Assembly: GCA_000149225.2 (NCBI GenBank)
Contig: CM000689.1
Coordinates: forward strand, 620,001-684,000
DNA length: 64,000 nucleotides
From: Lachancea kluyveri NRRL Y-12651
Taxonomy: Eukaryota > Ascomycota > Saccharomycetes > Saccharomycetales > Saccharomycetaceae
Reading direction: 5' to 3'
Shown here: piece by piece, positions 51,517 through 61,834 of the stretch
Layout of the letters: each line of letters begins with the position of its first letter
How positions within the stretch are numbered: the first letter of the stretch is position 1
Translations under genes and position numbers: made by a program
The notes under the pieces: model-generated
What the model saw: only the letters and a program-made list of their open reading frames with translations
Database searches by the model: none
What the model was told of the DNA's origin: nothing

Positions 51517-51887
51517 CAGAAGAAGAAGAGGGAGAAGAAGCAGAAGAGGGAGAAGAAGCAGAAGAAGAAGCAGAAGAAGAAGCAGAAGAAGCGGATGAAG
51601 AAGAGGAGGAGGAAAATGACAAAGATAGTGGATCAGCCACCACAGAGGTGGAAAACCATAACCAGGCTCATGACAACGGCCCCGCTACAAAGAGACGAAA
51701 ACTCGCTGGAAAAGAAGAAGAAAGGGTGGAGGAAGACAATGAGGTCATAGAGATTGACTTGGAAGACGACGAAGATGAAGAAGAAGCTGACGAGGCTGAA
51801 GAAGATAGTGAAGAGAAGGAACACACGGTAGAAACTGTGCCAACGCCGCAGGACACTACCGTCACCTCGCCAAATGGCGCGAAATAG
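50799..51887 (+). CDS. ASF1: ASF1, histone H3-H4 chaperone with very long acidic tail
   Basis: 362 residues. The conserved core (1-155) is colinear with yeast Asf1: [20 protein letters not shown], Asp54 and Val94 (SVTVILLSC), both known H3-contact positions at identical numbering, and the family strands GYYVNNEY and RVTRFNIVW. This fixes the start. The tail (about 157-362) is almost entirely Glu/Asp/Ala from GAAGAAGA repeats, with one basic island TKRRKL (nuclear-import-like). It is about 80 residues longer than in S. cerevisiae (279 total). Neighbour order NCA3-ASF1 is as in YJL116C-YJL115W. Confidence 0.97.
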
Positions 51888-51975
51888 AGTATAGCTTAGC
51901 ATAGCAGCAAGGAAAAGAAAAGAAAAAAAACAACTGAAAATAAAGGTAAAACCTAGAGATCTATACATCATGTAC

Positions 51976-52854
51976 TTATAGTGATGCGCTTTCTTCCCAA
52001 AGTTCGTTGACAATTTGGAAAATCCTCGTGATTTTCATGCTGTCTTTGTCTGTAAGGTGACCGATTCTGCGGGACATCTTGTCTGGATGCCAGGCGACGC
52101 GTTCCTGTTTGAGGAGATGCAGCATGGGCTTTCCAAGAAGTTCTGAACTCTTGCGGTAGAAATTAGAGATGTCACCCCTTGTTATCTCTTCCTCCGATAC
52201 CGCAGAGAGTTCTGGCGCTGTGGGGACAGGGACCCTCACGGCTGTGCTCTGCCAGTACTCTTTGGTGTGCGAGGTGTCCGAGCTTCGAAGTCGTTTCGAG
52301 ACATGGAAACCCCTATCAAACACCGAAGGGTCAATCGGGTCACTCGGGTCACACAGGTCACTCGGGTCTTCTTGTGGGTGTGTTCTTTTAGCCTGTGCGT
52401 TTTCCAGTTTAGCACGGTCATTCTTGTGGGCAACAAACTTGTAGCCGTTTATGGTTTCACCGTATTCAAAGTACTGATCGCCTTCGAGCTTGTACTTTCT
52501 GGACGATTCGGCAGTGCTAGTGTACACAGGCGTAGGTGTCTGCTCGGGGCTGTTTGTGTCCAGGTCCAGGTCCAGGTTCAGGTTCAGGTTCAGGTTCTGC
52601 GGCAGCTCAGTTTCCTCGCAAGGAGGGCCTGTGCACCGGGAGATGCGTGGCTGGTGAGACGTTCGAGGCTTCGTGGGAGGCGCCACTATCTCTCGTCTCA
52701 CTGGATGCACAGCAGGTTCTTTAGTCTGGGGTCTTCTTTTCAAGTAGACAGGTCTCACATACATCCGTGTAGCACCATCGCCATCGCCATCGTTATCATC
52801 ATCGTAATAATCCTCGGAACCACTAGATGAAAGGTAGTCGGGCAAAAAGCTCAT
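51976..52854 (-). CDS. hypothetical protein with C-terminal J-like (HPD) segment
   Basis: 292 residues. The N-terminal three quarters are disordered and repeat-rich: acidic start, an alternating NLNLNLNLDLDLD stretch (GGTTCA/GGTCCA repeats, 52558-52596) and a DPSD repeat (GGGTCA/GGTCAC repeats, 52329-52367). The C-terminal segment MLHLLKQERVAWHPDKMSRR followed by ITRIFQIVNELWE resembles the truncated J-like domain of the NFKBIL1 type, including the HPD triplet. The exact family is uncertain and the function unknown. It is convergent with ASF1 (88 bp between stops). Confidence 0.6.
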   Translation of the reverse strand: MSFLPDYLSSSGSEDYYDDDNDGDGDGATRMYVRPVYLKRRPQTKEPAVHPVRREIVAPPTKPRTSHQPRISRCTGPPCEETELPQNLNLNLNLDLDLDTNSPEQTPTPVYTSTAESSRKYKLEGDQYFEYGETINGYKFVAHKNDRAKLENAQAKRTHPQEDPSDLCDPSDPIDPSVFDRGFHVSKRLRSSDTSHTKEYWQSTAVRVPVPTAPELSAVSEEEITRGDISNFYRKSSELLGKPMLHLLKQERVAWHPDKMSRRIGHLTDKDSMKITRIFQIVNELWEESASL

Positions 52855-53014
52855 GTAATCCTAAACTGGCAACGCATGCAGTACCAAATATAAGTAGTTT
52901 TGCGTAGCGTGCAAACGTACCAATCAGCACGAGGTAGAATGCGTTTGACAACGATATTTGTGCGACTTGCTTAGAAAAAAAAAACGGTCGCAATGGTGGC
53001 CAAAGAAAAAGATA

Positions 53015-53087
53015 TGGACGAGTCCGGAGTCGAACCGAAGACCTCTCCCATGCTAAGGGAGCGCGCTACCAACTACGCCACACGCCC
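53015..53087 (-). tRNA. tRNA-Ala (AGC anticodon)
   Basis: 73 nt on the minus strand, beginning GGGCGTGTGGCGTAGTTGGT and ending GACTCGTCCA, without intron. It is nearly identical to yeast tRNA-Ala(AGC); the anticodon loop CTTAGCA, A box and B box (GGTTCGACTCC) are visible. An oligo-T terminator follows (A-run at 53001-53010 on the plus strand). Confidence 0.97.
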
Positions 53088-53493
53088 AGTGTCTATAATT
53101 GAATACTAAGTATACAACATAACAGCGCCAGACAATAGTCACATGACACACGCATTCTGAGAATCCCCCTGTCCAGCCTCCGATGGAGACCTGCAACGTC
53201 AACATCCTGCTAGACAATAACACACCAGAATGGCGTGCCCCATTTACCAAGAACCCGACATGCTCTTCTTGGCCAAGTAGGATGCGTTTTCTATGTGGGG
53301 TTTGCCGGCGCCATCTCAGTGCCAGTGAACTGCCATATTACGTGGATAGTGAGATGCATGTCGCTGGAAGTCTTGGCTCACCCTACAAGACCAATAGCGA
53401 TGGTAACGGCAGCCGCGACGGAAACAAGCAAGGGACTACAAACCACGGCCTACGAGGTGACAACCACCTGCTTAGCAAGACACAAGGCATACA

Positions 53494-53545
53494 CATAGGC
53501 ATAGGCATAGCCATAGGCATAGGCATAGGCATAGGCATAGGCATA
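53494..53545. repeat. CATAGG hexamer repeat
   Basis: About eight units with one variant, leading into the CA repeat. Confidence 0.93.
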
Positions 53546-53564
53546 CGCACAGGCATACGCACAG

Positions 53565-53565
<1 letters not shown>

Positions 53566-53661
<96 letters not shown>
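53566..53661. repeat. (CA)48 dinucleotide repeat
   Basis: A 96-bp uninterrupted CA run ending 16 bp before the chosen CRT10 start codon. Confidence 0.98.
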
Positions 53662-53662
<1 letters not shown>

Positions 53663-53677
53663 CTCAAACCTCAGCCA

Positions 53678-56600
53678 ATGACCTCGTCCGACCCCGAGTG
53701 CATCAAGATCTTTACCGAGTCGCGGGGGCTGGTAAAACATCGCTGCAAGAGATCATACAACTTCGATGCAGGTAGGTTCAATGCAGAGACGTTTAGCAAG
53801 CCGTGGAGCAAAACCCCAGGAACTTATGCTAGGTACACATGGGACGAAAACGGGGCGGTCCTCTCGCCGCACTTGAGAATCAAAGAAAAGCTTGCCGTTG
53901 CGAGATCGTTCGAAACAGTGGAGAACAGGGAACAGGATCTGGAGTTTATTGAAGAGGTCTACAGAGATGGCTCATCACGAGAGCCGGTCTGGGGCGATAA
54001 CGGCAAAACGCTGCACCCTGCCGCCCTGCTGCTCCCCGAAAGGGAGCGGTTGCAGGTGGAAGAGCTGGACTGCATCCCGGACACCCTCTGGGGCAACCAC
54101 CGGCCCCATCGCGAGAACTTCAACAACAACCTGACGTGCATCTGTGGCCAAGACCTTTTGCTGGCCAGTGCATCCTGCATCCAGATCAGCTCACTAGAGA
54201 ACGTGCTCGACGAGGACCGCGGGACCATCGAGCAGTTTGAAATATCGCTTTCCGAGGGCTACTCGCTGTACTGCCAGGACGATGACGGCACAGAGTTTGG
54301 CTACCCGCCCGAGTTCGAGGAAGAGGACTTTGGAATACACTTTATAAAGGTCTGCAGGTTCTACGGCCACGAGGTTTTGTGCGCCTGCACAGAAAACGGC
54401 ACCGTGCTCATCTACAACATGGAAGACGTTCTACAGGCCAGGACAGCTGCACGCACGGAGGCCTCTGCGGGCCGGACGTTTGCGCGCTTGAGGGTCGGGC
54501 CCCGGGTCGTACTGGATGTACCAGGCAGCTGCTGGAGCGTCGACATATTTGACGATGGCAACGTCAAGTTCATTGCAGCCGGCCACAACGGACCTGGCGT
54601 CACCATTTTCGCACACGTGAAGCCTAACCGCACACTGGTGGCCACGGAGGTCCCGGCCAAGCACAACGTGCCGTGTGTCAACTTCATCAAGCAGCCGGCA
54701 GGAGGGGGTGGCCCGGTCGTGCTGGCGTACGCGTCGATATTTGGCAACGTCTCCACCGTGGCAATCGAGAACGACATTGGCTCGAGAGAGTCCATGGCGG
54801 TGCGGTGGAGGTATCTGGACACGCAGTTTTTCGGCGACTGGTGTTGGACGGTCACGCCTGTTACCAAGAGGGCGTTCCACTCGACCAACGAGTTTGAGTT
54901 TCTTACAAACAATTACAACCCCTCGTACAAGGAGCGGACTGTACAGCAGGTGTACCAGGACAGCCATGTGCTCCAGTCGCTGCCACTACACCTTCGGCAC
55001 TCCAGCCACCTTGGCATTGGCGCAGCAGTCGCACAGCTCAAGGTGCCTGTTGCAGAGCTGCAGCTGACCAACAAGGAGTACACAACCATGGAGCACATGG
55101 TGCTGAGGTTTACGTTTTTCAACCTGGAAAACGCCTGTCACGAGCAGGGAAGGTACACAGAGGCGCTTATCCGCGACGAGTACGTGCGGTACGCCTCAGT
55201 GATAGACGAGACCGAGGAGTACCCCGAGGACGCACTGTTTGTGGAGGACAGCTTTTTCGTCCTTTCGGAGGAGCTTCCGCGCGGCGACGAGAAGGTGATC
55301 GACGGCTCGCTTGAGGTCGAGGACAGCGACTTCCAGCAGTATATGTTTGCACGGGAAAACTCGTACTTGCGGGCACACACGCCGGCCGAGCACGCCGGCA
55401 TGATGCGGCGACGGGTGGCGCTTCTATCACAAGTGGTGGACCCGCTGAGTGACCACTTCCGGTCCAAGGTGGAGAAGAACGCCCCGCTGGAGTTTGTCCA
55501 CTTTTCAAACAGCGGGTGCGGCAGAGATGGTGCAGAGACGGGAGGTAGCGGCGCACCAACAGGGCGCTTTCCCCAGATCTTCAGAGGCGTACTCCACAAC
55601 CGTGACACGCACAACCAGGTTTGGCAAAGAGAGACGTCTTCGGGGTTCAGCGACCGGCTGGGCCTGTTTGATGATAACGAGGACAGCGTAAACAGCAGCT
55701 GGCAAAACAGCCGGGACAACAGCCGGGGTAACAGCCACGGCAGCGCCACGGTAGTGTATCAACCAACAACCGAGTTTGAAAGGATGTTTATGGACGCTGG
55801 AACCGCAGACGCTGCTGGTGAAGTTGGGACGCCACAGCAGGACGAAACCAGCGAGCTTGAAACCAGCGAGCTTGAAACCAGCGAGCTTGAAACCAGCGAG
55901 TCCGAGGCGGCCCACGACGAAACGCAGCAGTCTGTGGAGTCCATGGACCTTGACTCCCTAAATGAGCAGCTGCAACGAATCCTCGACAACAGAGACGTCG
56001 CACTGCCTCTGCTGAACAACGACACCGGCAACAGCCTACTGCGCGCGGTTGTCGAAGGCATAATCATGCGGCACCGCGAACAACACCCCCCGGAGCTCGA
56101 CTTGAAAGAGGTCAACGAGGAAATGAAGGGCTGGGCGCTGACAAACCATGCCAACAAGGTGCACAGGCTACTGGAGAAAATTGACCCCGAGACCAGGTTT
56201 TCGCCGAGCGGGCCCAAGCTGCGGCTGCCTGCCGCCGACGGCCAGCTCTTTATCGTGACAACCAGCAAGCGCGTCTACCTGGTGAACAGCGACCCGCTGA
56301 TCGTGAACGCGTACACAGGCGACGACGTTTTCCAGCTCGACCACATCGCCAGCTGCTGCTTCAGCAGAATCAGCCGGCTGAACAGGATTTCGATGGTCTG
56401 CTTTATTGAGGAGTTCCAGTGCGTGGCAGTGGCGTCGCAGGCTGGCCTAGTGTCAATCTTGCGGCTCACAGAGTACCACGGCATCCATGCGTTCAGACAG
56501 GAATACGTTTTTGGGTGGGAGCATCAGGACCCGCTGAGCGAGGGAGCTCGGTGCATGCACACGATAGTGAGCCCCGACCAGGTGCCGATATGCGAGCTGG

Positions 56601-56761
56601 ACGACACCATCCTTGAGATGTACAACATCACGGGCATGGACTACGACTTTGTGCACGGCGACAGGGCGAGAAGCATCCCGTCGCAGGCGATTCTCTATGT
56701 CACCTGTCGCGACCTTGTTTATCGGTTCCGGATCACTGATAATAGGGGGGCCCACAACTAG
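53678..56761 (+). CDS. CRT10: CRT10-like regulator (WD-like repeats)
   Basis: 1027 residues from the Met at 53678 (MTSSDPECIKIFTESRGLVK). It resembles yeast Crt10, implicated in regulation of ribonucleotide-reductase genes and recently in ubiquitin-ligase adaptor roles. Beta-propeller-like segments include NFNNNLTCICGQDLLLASAS, HEVLCACTENGTVLIYNMED, SCWSVDIFDDGNVKFIAAGH and WCWTVTPVTKRAF; the C-terminal part has LFIVTTSKRVYLVNSDPLI and VAVASQAGLVSILRLTEYHG. A three-and-a-half-unit SELET repeat lies near 725-741. The frame stays open 165 codons upstream through the CA repeat, but that stretch is His-Thr and Gly-Ile low complexity and is probably untranslated. APM4 nearby (YOL062C, next to YOL063C/CRT10) supports the name. 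Confidence 0.7.
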   Translation: MTSSDPECIKIFTESRGLVKHRCKRSYNFDAGRFNAETFSKPWSKTPGTYARYTWDENGAVLSPHLRIKEKLAVARSFETVENREQDLEFIEEVYRDGSSREPVWGDNGKTLHPAALLLPERERLQVEELDCIPDTLWGNHRPHRENFNNNLTCICGQDLLLASASCIQISSLENVLDEDRGTIEQFEISLSEGYSLYCQDDDGTEFGYPPEFEEEDFGIHFIKVCRFYGHEVLCACTENGTVLIYNMEDVLQARTAARTEASAGRTFARLRVGPRVVLDVPGSCWSVDIFDDGNVKFIAAGHNGPGVTIFAHVKPNRTLVATEVPAKHNVPCVNFIKQPAGGGGPVVLAYASIFGNVSTVAIENDIGSRESMAVRWRYLDTQFFGDWCWTVTPVTKRAFHSTNEFEFLTNNYNPSYKERTVQQVYQDSHVLQSLPLHLRHSSHLGIGAAVAQLKVPVAELQLTNKEYTTMEHMVLRFTFFNLENACHEQGRYTEALIRDEYVRYASVIDETEEYPEDALFVEDSFFVLSEELPRGDEKVIDGSLEVEDSDFQQYMFARENSYLRAHTPAEHAGMMRRRVALLSQVVDPLSDHFRSKVEKNAPLEFVHFSNSGCGRDGAETGGSGAPTGRFPQIFRGVLHNRDTHNQVWQRETSSGFSDRLGLFDDNEDSVNSSWQNSRDNSRGNSHGSATVVYQPTTEFERMFMDAGTADAAGEVGTPQQDETSELETSELETSELETSESEAAHDETQQSVESMDLDSLNEQLQRILDNRDVALPLLNNDTGNSLLRAVVEGIIMRHREQHPPELDLKEVNEEMKGWALTNHANKVHRLLEKIDPETRFSPSGPKLRLPAADGQLFIVTTSKRVYLVNSDPLIVNAYTGDDVFQLDHIASCCFSRISRLNRISMVCFIEEFQCVAVASQAGLVSILRLTEYHGIHAFRQEYVFGWEHQDPLSEGARCMHTIVSPDQVPICELDDTILEMYNITGMDYDFVHGDRARSIPSQAILYVTCRDLVYRFRITDNRGAHN

Positions 56762-56952
56762 CGGGGAACATGTGTGTGCGTTTTGTACGTCTTAGTTTGT
56801 GGAGCTGAACAGCCCCACATTTGGTACTGTAAATATCGGTGCAGTGATTGTTGTGACGATTGTTCTTTTCGTTAGTATGACGTTCGCGTTCACCGGAAGC
56901 GCCCTCGGTTTTTTTTTTTTTTTTTTCGTTCTTTTGTTTTTGTGTTCGCGAA

Positions 56953-56985
<33 letters not shown>

Positions 56986-57347
56986 CCCCTGTAAACAAAC
57001 CCGCGCGCACAATCGATCTACAACAACAACCAACCACTGAGTGAGATCTCAAAGAGTCGCAAGTGAAACGCTGCATACATAAGCACATAGATACATATAC
57101 ACACACGCATCAGAAAGTGTCTGTAAAACCTGCATACCTCAACCGTATCCATATTTCATTCCCAGTCAAGAAACCTCACCACCTTTGAGACTTGCTCTTT
57201 ACCCGTTTTCTTTCTCTTTTGCCCTTCTCATCATATTGGCTACACCTACACGCTCCCCCTCCCGCTGCCACACATACGTGATACCCCTGGCACCACTTCA
57301 ACCGTCGCATACTTTCTGTCTCCCTCTATGTACCCTGCCAGAACCCA
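56762..57347. other. MPS1 upstream region
   Basis: 586 bp with T runs at 56909-56926 and 56960-56985 and no gene seen. Confidence 0.75.
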
Positions 57348-59933
57348 ATGCACAACCCGCCTGTAGCATCATCCTCGTTTGGACCCGACACCGGGAAGCA
57401 GGAGAGCCACCTCTTTCAGAGATCCTCGCAACGCGTGTCTTTGAAGGACGACTCTGATGATGAGCACCCAATAGGACCCCCCAAGTTGAGCAACTTTGGA
57501 TCTGCCCTGCTCTTTGACAAGGAAAACCACACACCCACCGGTACGGGTTTGCAGCGCGATGCTGCAGCAGCAGACCTGAGGAAAAGCGTAGCGTTCCAAG
57601 ACATCTCCACCGGCTGCCAGAGACCAAGCCAGGTCCCCCTGTCACGAAACCTTTCCTTGAACAGCATGAGCAACACCAACAACACTTTTGGCGCCTCCTA
57701 CCCGTCCTACAATTCCGAAGATCCCTCTCAGTCCACGTTGTTCACCACATCACGACACCAACCTAGCATGACCACTGTGCATCCAGAACCGCACGGTCTC
57801 GACAGCAGCAAGAGCGAGCAAAGCTCCCACAGACTCCGAGCCTTGCAGCATAGCCTAAAAGAGGAGCTGTCGTCCAGGCACGCAAAGCGCCGGAACAGAA
57901 GGTTTGTATCTTCGAGACTGGGCCTCCTTGGACCTGCGAAGAGGGCGTCTTCCACTGCAGGCTTGGCGTACACCGACTCCGGCAACGATGACGCCAGCAT
58001 CTCGCAGCAAGAAGCCAATGTTTCCGGCTCCTCGAGCACGAGCGGCTTTGTCGGCAACAACGAGGGTTACAATGTGTTTCTGGAGTCGCACACAGGTGCT
58101 GGAGAACGTCAGCACCACACGTCGTCCAAGGATACAGGCGTGGACTACCGCGACGTGGACTTTGGCGACTTGAACCCGTACCAGTATTTGAAAAAGCACA
58201 ACCTCCCGACCAGCGAGCTCCCGAACATCTCCAAGATATACTTTGAGCGGCAGAAAGAGGAGAACCGCAGGACAGCGTTGCGGAAAAACGTGGTCACGAG
58301 AGAGACGCTGCACGAAAGGGTTGCCTCCATGCCAAATGTGTCTTTTGGTGCTGCGTTACAGCAGCGGGAGCACGCCGGCGCAAGCACAAGCACAAACACA
58401 AGCAACAGTGCTAGCAATAGCAACATCACCACCAGACAGCCAAGAAGAAAGGCCAGCGATACACCCAGTAGTGCCTTTTCCAAGTCGCTATCCTCTCCGC
58501 TAACGACGTCGAACTCATCGACATACGCAGTGGCCGCTACGGCTGCCAAGCACCCCTACATTGACCACCCGCAGCAAAAGTATGATACACCACCAGCTAC
58601 AGACACCCCTATCCACAAAAAGCGCGAAGCACTTGCTAACATCGACACAAACAGCCAGAGGCACAGCCATGCGCAGACAAAAATGCACAGGTCGTCCGCA
58701 GCTTCGCTCAGAAACGAGGTCCACCAGCACCGCCAGCAACAGCTCGGCTCGCAGCAGGAATTCCTCCACCGGCGTGCTCCGGCTCCGCCGCCGCCACCGC
58801 CATCACTGCCAACAGACAGCGACAGGCGCGGTGAGCTTACCAAGGCCGCCAGGGTGGAAACGGTGCCGTTGAAGCCGCCGGCCACCGGGTCTCTGAAACC
58901 CCCAGCATCCCTCGATTCGCACGCCAGACGGAAGCCCACGATCCAGGTCAATGGGACCGAGTACGAAAAGATGGAGTTGTTGGGCAGAGGCGGCTCCTCC
59001 AAGGTGTACAAGGTTAGGACGCCGAACAACAAGGTGTATGCGTTGAAAAGGGTGGCGTTCGACGAGTTTGACGAGTCCAGCGTGGACGGCTTCAAGGGCG
59101 AGATCGAGCTCTTGAAAAAACTTGAGAACCAGCCGCGCGTGGTCAGGCTAGTGGACTACGAAATGGCGCACGGCGTGTTGTTCGTGGTCATGGAGTGCGG
59201 CGACCACGACCTCTCCAGCATCTTGGCGCACAGGGCCAGCCTGCCCCTAGACATCGAGTTTGTGCGGTACCATGCACAGGAGATGCTGCGGTGCGTCAAG
59301 GTGGTGCACGACGCGGACATTGTGCACTCGGACTTGAAGCCCGCCAACTTTGTGTTTGTCAAGGGCATCTTGAAGATCATCGACTTTGGCATTGCAAACG
59401 CGGTGCCGGACCACACCGTCAACATCTACCGTGAGACGCAGATTGGCACGCCGAACTACATGGCCCCGGAGGCATTGGTGGCCATGAACTACGCGCAGGG
59501 CCAGCCCCACCAGCAGAACCGCTGGAAGGTTGGCAAGCCCTCGGACATCTGGTCGTGCGGATGCATCCTCTACCAAATGATATACGGCAGACCCCCGTAC
59601 GGCGGGTTCCAGGGCCAGAACAGGCTCTTGGCGATCATGAACCCGGAGGTGAAGATCGTGTACCCGGAGAAGACGCCGAGCGGCGACGTGGTGCCGAGGA
59701 CTGCCCTGGACACCATGAAGGCATGTTTGGAGAGAAACCCGGACAAGAGATGTACCGTCGATGAGGTGTTGAACGGCGCGTTTATCCGGCCCGTCTCTGT
59801 AACGCATTTCTTTGTTCGCGACTTGATCAAGAACGCGGTCAAGTACGGCTCCGAGCAGCGGGAGGTTTCCAGCGAAAAAGTAGAGGAATTGGCAGACGAT
59901 GTGTGGAACCGGTTGGCAGAGTTCAGGTTATGA
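57348..59933 (+). CDS. MPS1: MPS1, dual-specificity spindle-checkpoint kinase
   Basis: 861 residues. The kinase acts at kinetochores in the spindle checkpoint and in spindle-pole-body duplication. The N-terminal ~535 residues are Ser/Gln-rich and mostly disordered, with one more conserved segment DLNPYQYLKKHNLPTSELPN (about 273-292). The kinase domain (about 540-830) has GRGGSSKVYKV, ALKRV, the family hallmark HSDLKPANF (catalytic Asp662), DFG with Asp679, and the activation/P+1 region TQIGTPNYMAPEAL. WSCGCILYQMIYGRPPYGG follows. It is convergent with ARP2, as in S. cerevisiae YDL028C/YDL029W. Confidence 0.96.
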   Translation: MHNPPVASSSFGPDTGKQESHLFQRSSQRVSLKDDSDDEHPIGPPKLSNFGSALLFDKENHTPTGTGLQRDAAAADLRKSVAFQDISTGCQRPSQVPLSRNLSLNSMSNTNNTFGASYPSYNSEDPSQSTLFTTSRHQPSMTTVHPEPHGLDSSKSEQSSHRLRALQHSLKEELSSRHAKRRNRRFVSSRLGLLGPAKRASSTAGLAYTDSGNDDASISQQEANVSGSSSTSGFVGNNEGYNVFLESHTGAGERQHHTSSKDTGVDYRDVDFGDLNPYQYLKKHNLPTSELPNISKIYFERQKEENRRTALRKNVVTRETLHERVASMPNVSFGAALQQREHAGASTSTNTSNSASNSNITTRQPRRKASDTPSSAFSKSLSSPLTTSNSSTYAVAATAAKHPYIDHPQQKYDTPPATDTPIHKKREALANIDTNSQRHSHAQTKMHRSSAASLRNEVHQHRQQQLGSQQEFLHRRAPAPPPPPPSLPTDSDRRGELTKAARVETVPLKPPATGSLKPPASLDSHARRKPTIQVNGTEYEKMELLGRGGSSKVYKVRTPNNKVYALKRVAFDEFDESSVDGFKGEIELLKKLENQPRVVRLVDYEMAHGVLFVVMECGDHDLSSILAHRASLPLDIEFVRYHAQEMLRCVKVVHDADIVHSDLKPANFVFVKGILKIIDFGIANAVPDHTVNIYRETQIGTPNYMAPEALVAMNYAQGQPHQQNRWKVGKPSDIWSCGCILYQMIYGRPPYGGFQGQNRLLAIMNPEVKIVYPEKTPSGDVVPRTALDTMKACLERNPDKRCTVDEVLNGAFIRPVSVTHFFVRDLIKNAVKYGSEQREVSSEKVEELADDVWNRLAEFRL

Positions 59934-60402
59934 TTCGAAGGATCTGGCGGCCCGGTGTTGCGATGCTGTGCGGTGCAGCGCAAAGGTGATATCTCCTTTT
60001 GCATTATTATTTTTTTTTTTTTTTTTTTTTTGTTTTTATGTAAAGTTTTACGTAGTATTTAAGTTGACCACTTTAGCAGGACATTCGAGTTTAGTTGGCT
60101 TTTGTCTTTTATTTTGATTTTTTGTTTTTGTCTTTGTCTACCACATACGAGGAGGGTAGACCTGTTGTATTATGTACTTTACAAACTCCGCAAAACAATC
60201 GACATAGTCATACCATTGTAAACCGAGACTTTCAGATTAGTAGTGTCCAAGTGCTATGTAAAACGGGAGAGTTTTATATGAGTGGAGATAGGGGGTGAGG
60301 ACAGATCTAGGTGTAGGTGTAGGTATGTACGTACGTAGGTGCGCCCGTGCAGATACGCTTCGAGTGCGCTCACATGGACCTCTCGCCTGGCTGGGGAAAG
60401 TA
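59934..60402. other. convergent MPS1 / ARP2 spacer
   Basis: 469 bp with a run of 22 T (60010-60031). No gene seen. Confidence 0.75.
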
Positions 60403-61693
60403 TCACCGCGGGCCAAACTTGGACATGGCCGCAGGCCCCATTTCCTGCCACTCCTGTTTTGTTAGCCACATGTGGTCCTTGTCGGCCATAATGTTGGCCA
60501 AGACCGCGCCGCCGATAAAGACCATGTGCTTTCTCCTAGGCGGGTCTTCGATCCTGACCTTGAATTTGTCCAGGCGCGAAGGGTCATTGCGTAGAACCCT
60601 GGTGAACCACAGCTGTTTCAACTCCTTTTCCAGCCTCGAGGGCAGGCCTGGGTACATGCTGGAGCCACCGGACAGGACAACGGCCCTGTATAGCGCCGTT
60701 CTCACATCGACATCTGCAGCCTGCACCGTGTTGAACAACATCTCGCCAACGCCCGGCTGTTCAACGTCGACCAGACTGGGCTGGAACAGACACTCTGGGG
60801 CCTCGAACCGCTCGGACCCAACCTTGATGACCCTGCCGTCCGGCAGCTCGTAGTTCTCCACCAGCGTGGTTGTCTCCCGAGCTAGCTTGGTGTCCAGGTC
60901 CAGGTCGTACGAGACGTAGCACAGCTTCTCCTTTATCTGGCGCACGGTTTCAAAGTCTGCGCTCCTGTTGAAGGCGTATCCGCGGCGGGACAGCAGGTCG
61001 ATCAGATGCCTGGTCACGTCCCTGCCCGCAACGTCCAACCTCTTGGTCAAGTGGCTCAACACAACCGACTCGTAGACCGGCACGATGTGGGTGACACCGT
61101 CCCCGGAGTCGACAACCACCCCGGACGAGAGACCCTGCGCATAAAGCGCCAGCACGGCTTGGATGGCCACGTACACCCCACCAAAGTCGTACTTTTCGAA
61201 CATCACCTCGCACATCTGCTCTCTGTTTCTCAAAGGGTTCATTGGGGGCTCGGTCAGCAACACCTTGCCGCCAGAGGTGGAGGGCAGCTTCATCTGCTCG
61301 TAAAACGCATAGTCCCAAAGCAGCTCCATGTCGGCCCAGTTTTTGATGATACCGTTCTCCATTGGGTAGGAGATCTGCAAGTACGAGCGCACGTCGCTGG
61401 CCTCGTCCCCGATCATGATATCTTTCAGCGGCGTCGTTATGCTGGCACGCTCCTCTGCTCTCAATATCGGTCTTCCAACAATCGAGGGAAACGTGTAGTC
61501 TGGGAAGTTTTCGCCTGCTCGGCCAATCTTGACGAATCCTGTACCTTGGTCAAGAACTGTACACAGCGGGTAGAGCTAGTTAGTAAACGGGCACAGCACA
61601 TCACAGCACAGCACAGCACAGTGGCTACGAGGGCTACCACAATCGTGTGGCGCAATGAACATTTAACATACCAATTGGGGTGTGTGGATCCAT
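60403..61693 (-). CDS. ARP2: ARP2, Arp2/3-complex actin nucleator, two exons
   Basis: 391 residues after splicing, exactly the S. cerevisiae length. Exon 1 (61693-61672) encodes MDPHTPI plus one base; exon 2 (61556-60403) continues [20 protein letters not shown]. The actin-fold phosphate loops are seen in [10 protein letters not shown] and [10 protein letters not shown], and the adenosine motif in [14 protein letters not shown]. Arp2 with Arp3 nucleates branched actin for endocytic patches. The intron is listed separately and its place near the 5' end agrees with the known ARP2 intron of S. cerevisiae. Three long A runs lie in its upstream region. Confidence 0.97.
61557..61671 (-). other. ARP2 intron (115 nt)
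   Basis: 5' splice site GTATGT from 61671, branch box TACTAAC at 61585-61579, 3' splice CAG ending at 61557, 23 nt from the branch A. Removal restores the conserved Arp2 N-terminus in frame. Confidence 0.95.
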
Positions 61694-61803
61694 CGTTGCT
61701 ATATATCGTGGTTGCTGTTCTGTTTCCTGGCTGATGAATCCTACTCGGCAAATGTTGAAAATAAGTGTGCCCCTATTTGAAAGGAAGGGAGAGAGGAGGA
61801 GGG

Positions 61804-61834
<31 letters not shown>

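Larger units (their letters stand above)
53088..53677. other. CRT10 upstream region with long dinucleotide repeat
   Basis: 590 bp between tRNA-Ala and the chosen CRT10 start. It holds GTCACATG (53138-53145), a CATAGG hexamer repeat and a (CA)48 run. A plus-strand frame is open through it from 53183. Confidence 0.65.

Noticed and set aside
53383-53740. Minus-strand Cys-Val repeat frames
   Set aside because: Antisense readings of the CA and CATAGG repeats.
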